From an uncultured Oceanospirillaceae bacterium (GTDB taxonomy: Bacteria; Pseudomonadota; Gammaproteobacteria; Pseudomonadales; Balneatricaceae), in contig CAKZOD010000022.1 in NCBI GenBank assembly GCA_937136055.1, positions 62,001 to 126,000 on the forward strand: a stretch of 64,000 nucleotides of DNA, written 5' to 3'. A program made the translations under genes and the position numbers. Shown here piece by piece: positions 34,972 through 44,944 of the stretch; the first letter of the stretch is position 1, and each line of letters starts with the position of its first letter. The notes under the pieces are model-generated. The model searched no databases, had not been told where the DNA came from, and saw only the letters and a program-made list of their open reading frames with translations.

Positions 34972-36840
34972 TTAGGTTTTATTAGACTTCTTTTTGTGGC
35001 TAGCGGCAAGTGCTTCGATGTATTGCTTGGCTTGTTGTTTAACAGAGTCTGATAAGTTGCTTTTCAGGGAAGACTGTTGTTTTTTTAGCTGATTAAATGT
35101 TAAGTCTCTTTTGCGTTCTTCAATCTTTTCCCAGCTATCAAGAAACATCTGGCGATAATTGCCATCAGGGCAAGGGTTCAAGCGTGATATTTCGCTAATA
35201 ACCAGTAGTTTGCTCGCATAGTTTTGGTCGTCTTGCCAATCAATAAGCATTTGGCCCATGCTGGCTTCGGGGAATTTGTTCCAGTAATCGATAAGCAGTG
35301 CAAGTATGTCCGCATTGTCTTCTTCTATCTGGCTTAGCTCTGCAATAGGTTCTACTTCGCGGATCAAATAAGGGTGGTGAAGTAATAATGAAATTGTTCG
35401 ATTTACCAGTGAAATATTAGCAGTGCGTTTTGTGTATCGTTTTTGTGGGCTAAAGCTCTTTTTGCTATTACTCGGTTCATATTGATAAGAGTCATAGCTC
35501 TCTTGCGGCTCGTAGGATGTGTGTTCTTCGCTTTGGTAGTTATCGTGCAAATGATTGCTGCTTGTTAACTGGGAGAGTGTTAATCCAGTGAGTTCGCTGA
35601 TTCTCTCTTGCATCATCTGTTGAAGTAAGCTGGGTTGCATTTGCTGTATGAGGGGTAGAGCTTGGCTGCTAAATAGCGCTCTGCCGTCAATAGAATCCAT
35701 GTCTATATTTTCTGAAAGCGATGAGAAAAAATATTCTGACATTGGCATAGCAGCACTGACCATCTCTTCAAAGTGTTGTTTGCCTTTTTGTCTGACGAGT
35801 GTGTCTGGATCCTCGCCATCTGGGAGAAATAGAAACTTTGCCTGCTGCCCATCCTTGATGCTGGGCATTAGAGTTTCAAGTGCTCTCTTAGCCGCTTTAA
35901 GGCCCGCTTTATCGCCATCAAAGCAAAAAACGATTTCAGAAGTTATTTTGTAGAGTCTTTCTAAATGGTGGATACTGGTGGCTGTTCCAAGTGTGGCAAC
36001 ACTATAGTTGATGTCAAATTGCGCAAGGCTTACAACGTCCATATAGCCTTCAACTATGATAATTTTTTCCAAATTGCGAGTTGCCTTTCGTGCTTCGTAA
36101 AGCCCGTATAGTTCTCTGCCTTTGTGGAAGGTGTCCGTTTCTGGCGAATTTAGATATTTGGGTTTTCCGTCACCAACAATGCGGCCTCCAAAAGCAATGA
36201 CCCGGCCTCGCATATCCCGAATAGGGAACATGATGCGTTCTCGAAAGCGATCGTATAGGCTGTCTTTTTCTTCGTGTCGGATTAACATGCCTGCGCTTTC
36301 AAGATGTGAGACATCTGAGTCGGTTAAGCCAACACTTTTAATTAAGTTGTCCCAGCCAGCTGGTGCATAACCGATAGCGAATTGTTTGGCGGTGCTACCA
36401 TCAAGCCCTCGGTCTTTTAAATATGGGATAGCTAATTGTTTTGCTTCTGTGCTTTTAAGTTGCGACTGAAAATAGGCGGCGGCTAGGTCAAGGATCTTAA
36501 ACTGTGCTTGATAGAGGTGGTCGTTACTGCGATGGTTGTCTTCTTTTGGTACTTCAATGCCAGCGCGTTTTGCCAAATCTTCAACGGCCTGAGGAAAAGG
36601 TAGGTTTTCATATTCAGTGATAAAGCTAATAGCGTTACCTCCCGCACCACAGCCGAAACAATAATAGAATTGTTTATCCGGGCTGACTGAAAAGGAAGGA
36701 GATTTTTCTTGGTGAAATGGGCATAAGCCACTATAGTTTTTGCCAGTTTTTCTGAGCTTAACGCGGCTGTCAATGACATCAACTATATCTGTTCTGGCGA
36801 GCAAATCATCGATAAAAGCTTGAGGGATTTTGCTGGCCAT
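34972..36840 (-). CDS. dnaG: DNA primase DnaG
   Basis: Makes RNA primers for replication with the DnaB helicase. The 622-residue protein has an N-terminal zinc-binding domain with C40, H43, C61 and C64 (CPFH...CFGC). The RNA polymerase core has a TOPRIM fold (IIVEGYMDVVSL and FDGDKAGLKAAKRA). The C-terminal helicase-interacting region is reached through a Gln/Ser/Tyr-rich linker near 425-465. Complete; located between yqeY and rpoD as in the macromolecular-synthesis operon. Confidence 0.97.
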   Translation of the reverse strand: MASKIPQAFIDDLLARTDIVDVIDSRVKLRKTGKNYSGLCPFHQEKSPSFSVSPDKQFYYCFGCGAGGNAISFITEYENLPFPQAVEDLAKRAGIEVPKEDNHRSNDHLYQAQFKILDLAAAYFQSQLKSTEAKQLAIPYLKDRGLDGSTAKQFAIGYAPAGWDNLIKSVGLTDSDVSHLESAGMLIRHEEKDSLYDRFRERIMFPIRDMRGRVIAFGGRIVGDGKPKYLNSPETDTFHKGRELYGLYEARKATRNLEKIIIVEGYMDVVSLAQFDINYSVATLGTATSIHHLERLYKITSEIVFCFDGDKAGLKAAKRALETLMPSIKDGQQAKFLFLPDGEDPDTLVRQKGKQHFEEMVSAAMPMSEYFFSSLSENIDMDSIDGRALFSSQALPLIQQMQPSLLQQMMQERISELTGLTLSQLTSSNHLHDNYQSEEHTSYEPQESYDSYQYEPSNSKKSFSPQKRYTKRTANISLVNRTISLLLHHPYLIREVEPIAELSQIEEDNADILALLIDYWNKFPEASMGQMLIDWQDDQNYASKLLVISEISRLNPCPDGNYRQMFLDSWEKIEERKRDLTFNQLKKQQSSLKSNLSDSVKQQAKQYIEALAASHKKKSNKT

Positions 36841-36979
36841 TAAGTTCTCGCGTTATTGGATTTGTGTTACAAATGCAATTGGCTGTACTTGATGCATTAC
36901 GCCAATCAGTTGCATTATTCACTAAAAAGGGTGTGCTTTATAGTTATAAAGGAGCTTTGGAGTAATTTAAAATCAGTTG

Positions 36980-37432
36980 CTACTTATTGGTAAGCATAAG
37001 CTTTACGAGCTTTGATATGTTACCCATATCGGCTCTTCCCTGTAATTGGGGTTTGACGAGGGCCATTAACTTTCCCATGTCGGCCATGCTAGAAGCTTGG
37101 CTTTGATCAATGGCGTTTTTCAGAATGCTATTTATTTCATCATCGTTAAGCGGTTGCGGCAAGTAGTTTTTAATCACCTCCAGTTCTTGCTGCTCAATGT
37201 CCGCCAAGTCTTGACGGTTCGCTTCTATATATTGCGCTAGTGAATCTTTGCGTTGTTTAGACATTTTATCTAAAACGCTGAGGACTCTATTATCATCAAG
37301 TTCAATACGCTCATCGACTTCGATTCGTTTGAATTCTGCCTGTATCATACGAATAGTCGCTAATAATGGCTTGTTTTTAGCCCGCATAGCACTTTTCATA
37401 TCAGCTTTAATTTGCTGTTGAATGTCAGACAT
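36980..37432 (-). CDS. yqeY: GatB/YqeY domain protein
   Basis: A 150-residue YqeY-family protein (SDIQQQIKADMKSAMRAKNK, LATIRMIQAEFKRIEVDER, MGKLMALVKPQLQGRADMGNISKLVK). The helical domain resembles the tail of amidotransferase subunit GatB, but its cellular role is not established. It lies between rpsU and dnaG, 139 bases from dnaG, a common arrangement. Confidence 0.92.
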   Translation of the reverse strand: MSDIQQQIKADMKSAMRAKNKPLLATIRMIQAEFKRIEVDERIELDDNRVLSVLDKMSKQRKDSLAQYIEANRQDLADIEQQELEVIKNYLPQPLNDDEINSILKNAIDQSQASSMADMGKLMALVKPQLQGRADMGNISKLVKLMLTNK

Positions 37433-37514
37433 TGTTCTTACCTAATGCGATATTGTTTTATTTGATAGTGACGCTTTTTGATTCTTTTATCGTTATCAGT
37501 TACTAATGCTTCTA

Positions 37515-37534
37515 ATGTTTGCCTAGGCAAACAT
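37515..37534. terminator. Perfect 20-bp palindrome after rpsU
   Basis: ATGTTTGCCTAGGCAAACAT is perfectly symmetric and starts 9 bases after the rpsU stop (minus strand). As RNA it forms an 8-bp stem with a CTAG loop. Its position matches the partial terminator between rpsU and dnaG in E. coli that keeps S21 and primase at different levels; no T-run follows. Confidence 0.6.
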
Positions 37535-37543
37535 CAAACTTTA

Positions 37544-37759
37544 TTAGTAAAGACGAACTCTGCGTGAAACTTCACGTGATACTTTCTTCGCGTGACGCTT
37601 AACAGCAGCAGCTGCTTGACGCTTACGTACTGAAGTTGGCTTTTCATAGAATTCACGGCGACGTACTTCTGCTAAAACACCAGCTTTTTCGCAAGAACGC
37701 TTGAAACGACGAAGTGCAACGTCAAATGGCTCGTTGTCTTTTACTCTAACTGCAGGCAT
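37544..37759 (-). CDS. rpsU: 30S ribosomal protein S21
   Basis: A 71-residue, very basic S21 ([21 protein letters not shown]...[20 protein letters not shown]...RRVRLY) of standard length. It is the first gene of the minus-strand rpsU-yqeY-dnaG-rpoD block and divergent from tsaD with 298 AT-rich bases between. Confidence 0.98.
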   Translation of the reverse strand: MPAVRVKDNEPFDVALRRFKRSCEKAGVLAEVRRREFYEKPTSVRKRQAAAAVKRHAKKVSREVSRRVRLY

Positions 37760-38057
37760 GTTTATTAAACCTAATTTAAATTAATTGGATACAATCTAAT
37801 GTGTTAATTTACTCAGAATAAATCCTACATAAAAGATTGAGCGCGAATTTTACAGCTAACGCTATGCGATGTCAAAGTATGCTATAGCTATATTGCGATG
37901 AATTTATTAGTTTCAGTGGCTTTGCTTTAATTGCCTTGCAAGGCCTATCTTTATACTCTTGAATGCTTTGAAAAATAATCCCTAAGGGTGTATCTAGGAT
38001 GAGAATAGTAGATAATACGCGGCTACTTTAGAGCTTAAAAATTATTGGATAGAAGAT

Positions 38058-39083
38058 ATGCGAGTATTAGGTATTGAAACCTCTTGTGATGAGACCGGCG
38101 TAGCAGTTTATGATACAGAATTAGGCTTGTTAGGTGATGCTTTATATTCACAGGTAGCCATGCACGCTGAATATGGAGGCGTAGTTCCTGAATTAGCATC
38201 AAGGGATCATATTAAGCGGTTGATTCCTCTTATTAATGAAGTGCTTTCAAGTTCAAATACCGAGAAATCACAAATTGATGCAATTGCCTATACAGCAGGT
38301 CCAGGCCTTATTGGCGCATTAATGGTTGGTGCTTCTACAGCGCGGGCTATCGCTTTTGCCTGGGATGTCCCTGCTATCGGGGTTCATCATATGGAAGGGC
38401 ACTTACTTGCACCTATGCTTGAGAAATCACCTCCTAAAATTCCATTTGTTGCTCTTTTGGTTAGCGGCGGCCATACACAGCTTGTAGAGGTTAAAGAAAT
38501 TGGGGATTACACTTTGTTAGGTGAATCACTTGATGATGCAGCTGGAGAAGCGTTCGATAAAGCGGCTAAGATGCTAGGGTTGGATTATCCGGGTGGGCCA
38601 TTAATTGCGAAACTGGCACAGGGAGCGGATAGAACACGTTTTAAATTCCCGCGACCAATGACTGATAGACCAGGCATGGATATGAGCTTTTCAGGTCTAA
38701 AAACTTTCACCTTAAATACCGTTAATAAGTTTAAAGAAGCAGGAACACTTGACCTGCAAACTCAAGCGGATATTGCTGCTGCATTTGAAGAAGCTGTCGT
38801 TGATACTTTGGCTATCAAGTGTAAGCGTGCTCTGCAAGCTACGGGTTTGAAGCAATTGGTAATAGCTGGCGGAGTGAGTGCTAACCAGCGTCTTCGTGAG
38901 AAGCTGGAAGTAATGGTAAAAAAGGAAAAGTCAGAGCTTTTTTATGCGAGACCTGAATTTTGTACTGATAATGGTGCAATGATCGCATTTGCTGGAGCTC
39001 AGCGTTTAGCGGCAGGTCAAAGTAGTGATTTAACAATTTTGGCAAAGCCTAGATGGCCTATGAATGAGCTGAGCACCCTTTAA
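38058..39083 (+). CDS. tsaD: tRNA threonylcarbamoyladenosine synthase subunit TsaD
   Basis: Transfers the threonylcarbamoyl group to A37 of ANN-decoding tRNAs with TsaB and TsaE. The 341-residue ASKHA-fold protein has the start [13 protein letters not shown], metal ligands H111 and H115 ([10 protein letters not shown]), [10 protein letters not shown] and [13 protein letters not shown]. It is divergent from rpsU, the conserved bacterial arrangement. Confidence 0.97.
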   Translation: MRVLGIETSCDETGVAVYDTELGLLGDALYSQVAMHAEYGGVVPELASRDHIKRLIPLINEVLSSSNTEKSQIDAIAYTAGPGLIGALMVGASTARAIAFAWDVPAIGVHHMEGHLLAPMLEKSPPKIPFVALLVSGGHTQLVEVKEIGDYTLLGESLDDAAGEAFDKAAKMLGLDYPGGPLIAKLAQGADRTRFKFPRPMTDRPGMDMSFSGLKTFTLNTVNKFKEAGTLDLQTQADIAAAFEEAVVDTLAIKCKRALQATGLKQLVIAGGVSANQRLREKLEVMVKKEKSELFYARPEFCTDNGAMIAFAGAQRLAAGQSSDLTILAKPRWPMNELSTL

Positions 39084-39137
39084 GGTTCAGGCCTTGTAAA
39101 ATCAACAAACTTTTAGTGTTTTAGAATTGGATTATTT

Positions 39138-39515
39138 ATGGATATTGTTTACATCAAACAGCTTAAAATTGAAACGGTCATTGGTATCTTTGATTGGGAG
39201 AGAGAAATTAAGCAGCAAGTCTGTCTTGATATTGATATGGCTGTGGATATCAGCGCTGCGGCGGCGGGTGAGGATATTGAATCTACAGTGAGTTATAAAA
39301 CGGTCAGTGATAGATTAATTGAGTTTGTCGGCAAAAGTGAGTTTTTATTGGTTGAAACAATGGCAGAAGAAATAGCGAGTTTGTTAAAGAAGGAGTTCTC
39401 GTTACCTTGGATGAGAATCAGAGTTGGCAAGCCAACGGCAATTCAAGATGCTAGTGAAGTTGGGGTGCTGATCGAGCGCGGAGAGCGGCCTGCAATCGCC
39501 AATTATAATCTGTAA
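39138..39515 (+). CDS. folB: Dihydroneopterin aldolase FolB
   Basis: Cleaves 7,8-dihydroneopterin to 6-hydroxymethyl-dihydropterin in folate synthesis. The 125-residue protein has IKQLKIETVIGIFDWEREIKQ with the active-site region, YKTVSDRLIEFV, LVETMAEEIASLL and the Lys in RVGKPTAI. It precedes folK, which uses its product. Confidence 0.94.
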   Translation: MDIVYIKQLKIETVIGIFDWEREIKQQVCLDIDMAVDISAAAAGEDIESTVSYKTVSDRLIEFVGKSEFLLVETMAEEIASLLKKEFSLPWMRIRVGKPTAIQDASEVGVLIERGERPAIANYNL

Positions 39516-39571
39516 GCTATTTTAAGGTTATACAAAACCTCAAACTGAAGGTGTTAATTAAAAGAGCTAAT

Positions 39572-40114
39572 ATGATAGATGTTGTGATAGGGGTTGGTAG
39601 TAATTATGATGCCGAAAATTACTTGCCCAAAGCAGTAGCACATTTAGCACAAAGGTTTGGGGGGCTAACTCTTTCTAAAGTTTACCAAAGCTCTGCACTA
39701 GTGAAAGAGAACGTTAATAGATCTGCTCATATTTTTTCGTGTGATAGTGAGCACTATTACTTGAATATGGCAGTTTACTTTCAGGTTAATACTGACGAGT
39801 TTCCCGCAGCTTGCGTTATTGAATATCTAAAAGAAATTGAGCGTAAATTAGATAGAAGGATCGATAGTAAGGAGAAAAAGCGAATTACAATCGACCTAGA
39901 TCTACTGTTATATGGGGATGATCCTGTCGTTATTGGTGCTCGATTATATCCTGCTAAGGATGAGCTTAATCACAGTTTTGTCTTGGCGCCATTGGCTGAT
40001 ATTGTAGGCCATAAGCGTTATGCCTATGGGGAAGAGTGTTACGCACAATATTGGCAAGCGCTTGATAAAAATCACTTGCCCTTAAAGATAGTGAATTTGA
40101 ACTTTGCTGACTAA
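39572..40114 (+). CDS. folK: HPPK-like 6-hydroxymethyl-dihydropterin pyrophosphokinase FolK
   Basis: Catalyses pyrophosphorylation of hydroxymethyl-dihydropterin, the step after FolB. The ATG at 39572 gives 180 residues; a GTG at 39551 has a poorly spaced ribosome site. The start VVIGVGSNYDAENYLPKAV and the magnesium-binding IDLDLLLYGDD are clear. However, the usual R-x-x-x-R-W/GPRTLDLDLL context reads EKKRITIDLDLLL here, and an insertion near residues 45-60 is unusual. It may be a divergent FolK whose activity should not be assumed. Confidence 0.75.
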   Translation: MIDVVIGVGSNYDAENYLPKAVAHLAQRFGGLTLSKVYQSSALVKENVNRSAHIFSCDSEHYYLNMAVYFQVNTDEFPAACVIEYLKEIERKLDRRIDSKEKKRITIDLDLLLYGDDPVVIGARLYPAKDELNHSFVLAPLADIVGHKRYAYGEECYAQYWQALDKNHLPLKIVNLNFAD

Positions 40115-40131
40115 CGATTAATTAGCAGTTT

Positions 40132-41280
40132 TTACTGGCCACATATTTGCAGTTGCGCCTTGTTTATTTCTCTGCCGAGCGCGGCTCCGCTATGGCCTTG
40201 TGCGATAAGTGCTTTGTGATCAATCTTTGCAATCATTTCAACGTAGTTTCTAAGAAACTGGCATCTCTCTTCAAATTCAATTTTTATAGTTTCATCCAAG
40301 TTTAATGAAAGAGACAGCTCAATCAATTGATTTAGCTTACTAGCATCTCTTAAAACCCCTGAGCTTTGTAAAAATGACAGTTTGTTCTCAGCTGTTTTAC
40401 AAGGCCAGTCTTTCAATAGGTGCATAATAGAAACAGTTTGGTTTATCAAATATTTACAATGTTTACTACAGCGTAACGTCTCTGAGAGTTCGCGGCTATT
40501 TTGTATTTGCTGTGAGTTATCTAGTCCTAATAGTGCAACAAAGTTAATCCAGGCAAAGCGTTGCTCTGCAGTGCTTAGTGAAAGGATTCTCGCCTGTGCT
40601 TTAATCCTTTTTTCATCACATAACTTGATTAAGTTGTGAGTTAAACCCTTAAAAGTTGGTAGTAGCTTACTCAATGCTTGGCTGTCGTTTAAGGCTTTAA
40701 TAAAAGTTAGTGGTGATTGTTCTAGGACTGCGCGCTCAATTTCTTGCCAGATACGCTCTGCGCTCAAATGTGCTAGTTCTCCAGATAGGCTTATTGTGCG
40801 CATTAAGCTCAGTGTTTCAGGTGCAATCCTAAAACCTAAATGTGCATAGCGCGCAGCAAATCGTGCTGTTCGTAAGACACGTAGGGGGTCTTCACTAAAA
40901 GCATCTGATACATGTCGCAGTACTTTTAGCGAGAGATCTTGTTGACCATTAAAAGGATCAATAAGCGTACCATCATCCGCTTTTGCAATAGCGTTAATAG
41001 TTAAATCTCGACGCGAAAGGTCTTGCTCTAAGCTGACGTCTTCTGCAGCGTAGAATGAGAAGCCTTGGTATCCTTGTCCGGTTTTACGTTCTGTGCGCGC
41101 AAGTGCGTACTCTTCCTTTGTCTCAGGGTGCAAAAAAACAGGGAAATCTGATCCGACCGGAAGGTAGCCTAAAGCGAGCATCTTATCGACATTAGCGCCA
41201 ACAACAACCCAGTCACAGTCTTTGGTTGGGTAGTTTAGTAGCTGATCACGGACTGCGCCGCCGACTAAATAGGTTTTCAT
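40132..41280 (-). CDS. cca: CCA-adding tRNA nucleotidyltransferase
   Basis: Adds or repairs the 3' CCA of tRNA without template. The 382-residue class II enzyme has [11 protein letters not shown] (residues 5-15), the catalytic DCDWVVVGA, and [10 protein letters not shown] with DPFNGQQDL. It is a little shorter than E. coli Cca and no HD phosphohydrolase motif was seen in the C-terminal half. It overlaps the upstream rhodanese gene by 4 bases (ATGA). Confidence 0.93.
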   Translation of the reverse strand: MKTYLVGGAVRDQLLNYPTKDCDWVVVGANVDKMLALGYLPVGSDFPVFLHPETKEEYALARTERKTGQGYQGFSFYAAEDVSLEQDLSRRDLTINAIAKADDGTLIDPFNGQQDLSLKVLRHVSDAFSEDPLRVLRTARFAARYAHLGFRIAPETLSLMRTISLSGELAHLSAERIWQEIERAVLEQSPLTFIKALNDSQALSKLLPTFKGLTHNLIKLCDEKRIKAQARILSLSTAEQRFAWINFVALLGLDNSQQIQNSRELSETLRCSKHCKYLINQTVSIMHLLKDWPCKTAENKLSFLQSSGVLRDASKLNQLIELSLSLNLDETIKIEFEERCQFLRNYVEMIAKIDHKALIAQGHSGAALGREINKAQLQICGQ

Positions 41281-41597
41281 TGAGTTTTTATTTCATTTGG
41301 AAATAGTTGCTGCCATTGGTTGAAGCCTCCATTTACACTGCGCGTGTTTTTAAAGCCTTGCTGTGCTATATATTGGGCGGCCCCTTGGCTGCTAATACCG
41401 TGATAACAGAGTACTAGAATATCTTGCTCAGCTGACAATGGTGATAATAGTTGCTGAAAATTATCATTGTTTAGGTTTAGAGCTTGATTAGGGTGGGCTT
41501 GATTAAAACTATCTTGATCTCTGATATCAAACAATACAGCACCTTGATCTAATAGCTGTTTTGCTTCATCACATTCTATGCATTCTATTTGTGACAT
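41277..41597 (-). CDS. glpE: Rhodanese-like sulfurtransferase GlpE
   Basis: A single-domain rhodanese of 106 residues. [19 protein letters not shown] and the active-site loop [14 protein letters not shown] with catalytic Cys are intact; CYHGxSSQ is the GlpE form. Role in cyanide or thioredoxin-linked sulfur transfer is known for the family only. Coupled to cca by overlapping stop and start. Confidence 0.88.
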   Translation of the reverse strand: MSQIECIECDEAKQLLDQGAVLFDIRDQDSFNQAHPNQALNLNNDNFQQLLSPLSAEQDILVLCYHGISSQGAAQYIAQQGFKNTRSVNGGFNQWQQLFPNEIKTQ

Positions 41598-41626
41598 GTG
41601 AACCCCGGTTTGGTTAGGTGATAAAA

Positions 41627-42439
41627 TTATTTTCGAAGGCTAGGGACGCTATAATATAGACCACTTTCTATGCAGTAGCCCGTGAGTTTCTCTCCCCAAA
41701 CGCATCCAGTATCTAGTGCTATAATGTGCTTTCTAGAAGTTTTACCCATTAGAGCTGCCCAGTGGCCAAATAAAAGAAGGTCTTCGTTGTTTTTATCATT
41801 GTGAAGATCAAACCAAGGGTGGAACTCTTTTGGCTGAGAGCCAATTTCACCCTTAAAGCTTAGCTCAAGTTGATTGTTTGCAGTGCAAAAACGCATTCTA
41901 GTAAGATAGTTAGTGGTGCAGCGCAACCTTTCCATTCCAGCTAGGTTTTCTTGCCAAAGATCAGGCTGGTTGCCATACATTTTTTTGAAGTAGTTTAAAT
42001 GTTGATCGCTCTCTAAATAGTCACTGACTTCCTGGGCTCTAGATAATGCAGAAGATATATCCCAATTTGAAGGAAGACCTGCGTGGCTCATAAATGCGTT
42101 AAGTGATTGATCGTAATATGCAAGAGGTTGAGCCTTGAGCCAGTGCATTAGTTCTTCACAATCTGCAGCGTTTAAAATATCTAGCAGAGTGTCTGATCTC
42201 TTATGTTTAGCGCCAGCAAAATATATAGCGAGTAAGTGCAGATCATGGTTGCCTAAAACAACTTTTGCTTGTGGGCCTAGCTGTTTGATAAATCTAAGCG
42301 TTTCAAGTGATTTAGGGCCGCGATTAACAATATCTCCTGCGAACCAAAGTTGGTCAGAGTCTTTGAACTTGATCGCTTTTAAAAGGTTTTGAAGTTCATC
42401 AAAGCAGCCTTGGATGTCACCAATTGCGTAGGTGGCCAA
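41627..42439 (-). CDS. apaH: Diadenosine tetraphosphatase ApaH
   Basis: Hydrolyses Ap4A and removes Np4 caps from RNA. The 270-residue metallophosphatase has GDIQGCFDELQNLL, GDIVNRGPKSLETL and GNHDLHLLAI, the three metal-binding blocks, and the ApaH-specific HPWFD. It sits 16 bases after apaG in the surA-pdxA-rsmA-apaG-apaH order. Confidence 0.96.
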   Translation of the reverse strand: MATYAIGDIQGCFDELQNLLKAIKFKDSDQLWFAGDIVNRGPKSLETLRFIKQLGPQAKVVLGNHDLHLLAIYFAGAKHKRSDTLLDILNAADCEELMHWLKAQPLAYYDQSLNAFMSHAGLPSNWDISSALSRAQEVSDYLESDQHLNYFKKMYGNQPDLWQENLAGMERLRCTTNYLTRMRFCTANNQLELSFKGEIGSQPKEFHPWFDLHNDKNNEDLLLFGHWAALMGKTSRKHIIALDTGCVWGEKLTGYCIESGLYYSVPSLRK

Positions 42440-42455
42440 TTATAATCTCCAGCTC

Positions 42456-42866
42456 TTAGTGAAGAGCATTAGGTTTTGCTAAAGTAAAGGCGCCTATTTC
42501 TGCTTTGAATGCTTCGCCATCAGCTGTCACCATATTGTAGTGCCCAAACATACTGCCAACGTTTGTTTCAAGTACGGTGCCAGAGCTATATTGGTAACTC
42601 GTATTAGGTGCGATGATAGGTTGTTCGCCTATAACACCTTCCCCTTGGATTTCTTGCTGCTTTTGGTTTCCATCAGTGACAACCCAGCGTCGAGAAAGTA
42701 ATTGAACATTGTAATCAGCCGTATTTGTAATAGTCACTAAATAAGAAAATACAAACCGTTTAGCGCTAGGGTCTGATTGAGAATCTTCAAATTTAGATTC
42801 TACATTGATTTGAATATTCTTTTGTTGTTCGCTATCAAAATCGAAGTCAGTCGATTTGTATTTCAT
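42456..42866 (-). CDS. apaG: ApaG (DUF525) protein
   Basis: A 136-residue Fn3-like beta protein of the ApaG family (FVFSYLVTITNTADYNVQLLSRRWVVTDG, GEGVIGEQPIIAPNTSYQYSSGT). The start at 42866 was chosen because the preceding rsmA stop and this ATG form TAATATG, a stop-start junction, and an upstream in-frame start would lie inside rsmA. The biochemical role is not settled. Confidence 0.93.
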   Translation of the reverse strand: MKYKSTDFDFDSEQQKNIQINVESKFEDSQSDPSAKRFVFSYLVTITNTADYNVQLLSRRWVVTDGNQKQQEIQGEGVIGEQPIIAPNTSYQYSSGTVLETNVGSMFGHYNMVTADGEAFKAEIGAFTLAKPNALH

Positions 42867-42867
42867 A

Positions 42868-43701
42868 TTATAATGCCGTATCTGTTGCTTGAGATTGTAA
42901 GTAAATATCATCTGCTATACAGATAAAATCACTTAGTGAAAGTGTTTCCGGTCTATGTGTTGGGTTTATCCCAAGTTCTTCAAGGCGCTCGGCACTTATC
43001 AGCTGTTTTAAATTGTTACGTAAAGTTTTTCTGCGCATGCTAAAAGATGTTCTGACAACTGACTGAAGTGTAGCTAGACATTTAGCAGTTTGTGGTTTTT
43101 CTTTGTATGGCACAAGTCTGACAATCGCTGAATCCACTTTAGGTATCGGGTCAAAAGCTTCTGGTGGTACGATGAATAAAGGCTCAACCTCACAGTAGTA
43201 TTGGGCCATAATGCCTAACCTGCCATATAATTTATGACCTGGTTTAGCTGCTAATCTATCCACAACTTCTTTTTGTAGCATAAAGTGCATATCTTGAACA
43301 CAATCACAGTGCTGCAGTAAATGGAAGATCAGTTGAGTTGAAATGTTGTAAGGTAAGTTCCCTACAATACGTAATGGTTTGTCATCTTGTTGCAGAGAGC
43401 TGAAATCAAATTTCATCGCATCAGCTTCAAAAATGCGAAAACGCTCTTCATAATTAAAGAACTTTGCACGCAGAATGGGTAACAAGTCGCGATCTAGTTC
43501 GATAGCGTCTAGCGCATTGCTCTCATCCAGAATTACTTCTGTTAAGGCGCCGAGTCCTGGGCCGATTTCGACCATGTGATCGCTTTGTCTTGGGCTGATA
43601 CCTCTGACAATACGGCGAATGACTCCTTGATCTTGCAAAAAGTTCTGACCGAAGCGTTTACGTGCTTTATGACCGGCATTTTTAGTGTTTGAGCGACTCA
43701 T
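42868..43701 (-). CDS. rsmA: 16S rRNA dimethyladenosine transferase RsmA (KsgA)
   Basis: Dimethylates A1518 and A1519 of 16S rRNA, a late check on 30S assembly. It is 277 residues, with N-terminal [14 protein letters not shown]-binding [15 protein letters not shown], catalytic NLPYNIST and [14 protein letters not shown]. One-base overlap with the pdxA stop (TAATG). Confidence 0.97.
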   Translation of the reverse strand: MSRSNTKNAGHKARKRFGQNFLQDQGVIRRIVRGISPRQSDHMVEIGPGLGALTEVILDESNALDAIELDRDLLPILRAKFFNYEERFRIFEADAMKFDFSSLQQDDKPLRIVGNLPYNISTQLIFHLLQHCDCVQDMHFMLQKEVVDRLAAKPGHKLYGRLGIMAQYYCEVEPLFIVPPEAFDPIPKVDSAIVRLVPYKEKPQTAKCLATLQSVVRTSFSMRRKTLRNNLKQLISAERLEELGINPTHRPETLSLSDFICIADDIYLQSQATDTAL

Positions 43702-44720
43702 TAAATTTTAACCTTTTGCGTTTTGCTTTGAGAGTGTGCCAGTGTACTGGCGTAGTTTATAGCGACTAATAAGCTGCCAATATCTGCTTGGTTGGTGCCA
43801 GCAATATCAATAGCAGTGCCATGATCTACCGAAGTACGAATGATAGGTAGGCCTAGAGTTATGTTTACAGCTTTTCCAAAACTTGCGTATTTTAGCACGG
43901 GTAAGCCTTGATCGTGATACATTGCTAGTACGGCATCAGCAGTACTTAATAGTTTGTCGTTAAACAGAGTATCAGCAGGCAGAGGGCCTATTAAATCAGC
44001 GCAGAGCTCAGGGTTGTGATCGCAAAATGAGTTCAATACAGGCTTAATGGTGTCTATTTCTTCGTTACCCATATGCCCATCTTCACCCGCGTGGGGGTTG
44101 AGCCCGCAAATCAATATACGAGGCTTCTCGATATCAAACGTTGTTTTTAAATCAGCGACTAAAACTTTCAATATCTGATTCAGCTTTTCAGTTGTGAGTG
44201 ATTGACTTACATCTTTGAGGGGAATATGTGTGGTTGCCAGTGCAACACGCATCTTATCACTGGCAAGCATCATGACGACTTCATCTGTTTGTGTGAAGTG
44301 TTGAAGGTATTCCGTATGACCAGTGAAGGCTATTCCTGCTTGATTGATAATCCCTTTGTGCACAGGGGGAGTTACCATGGCGTCAAACTCGTTTTCAAGG
44401 CAGCCTTGGCATGCGATATCTAAAGTTTGTAGCACATAGTTCGCATTGCTTGTGGATAATTTGCCTGGCTCAGCGGGCTCTGCAAGGAGGACTTCTTTAA
44501 AGAAAAGTTCTCCTTTATTGCAACCAGATCGATTGGCCATGTCAAAAGGCTTTAAAGTAAGCGGCAGCTCTAAAGCTTTTGCTGTACTTCGAAGGAGTTG
44601 GGGGTCGCCAATAATGATTAATTGATCGCTGTGCTGCTGCTGAGCAATTTTCACAATAAGCTCTGGACCAATACCAGCTGGCTCACCACTAGTAATCGCT
44701 ATACGCTTTATTTGGGACAT
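43701..44720 (-). CDS. pdxA: 4-hydroxythreonine-4-phosphate dehydrogenase PdxA
   Basis: NAD-dependent enzyme of vitamin B6 synthesis. The 339-residue protein shows [14 protein letters not shown] at the start, GHTEYL with a metal-binding His, [15 protein letters not shown] and [12 protein letters not shown] with the other ligands. It lies 224 bases after surA; a strong hairpin in that gap suggests its own promoter. Confidence 0.96.
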   Translation of the reverse strand: MSQIKRIAITSGEPAGIGPELIVKIAQQQHSDQLIIIGDPQLLRSTAKALELPLTLKPFDMANRSGCNKGELFFKEVLLAEPAEPGKLSTSNANYVLQTLDIACQGCLENEFDAMVTPPVHKGIINQAGIAFTGHTEYLQHFTQTDEVVMMLASDKMRVALATTHIPLKDVSQSLTTEKLNQILKVLVADLKTTFDIEKPRILICGLNPHAGEDGHMGNEEIDTIKPVLNSFCDHNPELCADLIGPLPADTLFNDKLLSTADAVLAMYHDQGLPVLKYASFGKAVNITLGLPIIRTSVDHGTAIDIAGTNQADIGSLLVAINYASTLAHSQSKTQKVKI

Positions 44721-44836
44721 GTTTTGCTCAGTAGAAAATTAAAAAGAAGGGATTATATACGATAAGCTTTGGCAAACACTATACAGAGGTGAATTTAAGC
44801 AAAACAAATTAGCACAGGTAGGATTGTTAAATGAGT

Positions 44837-44870
44837 AAACACTCAGCAGTAATGCGGCTGCTGAGTGTTT
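44837..44870. terminator. Terminator after surA
   Basis: AAACACTCAGCAG (44837-44849) pairs with CTGCTGAGTGTTT (44858-44870) in a 13-bp perfect stem with an 8-base loop, 75 bases past the surA stop on the minus strand. Both arms end in A/T runs, so it can act in either direction. Confidence 0.75.
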
Positions 44871-44944
44871 TGAGTTTGAACCAAAGCGATATAGGCCGTA
44901 TTAATAGTCCATATCAACAGTATGTTGGGAAGGTAATGCAGTTG

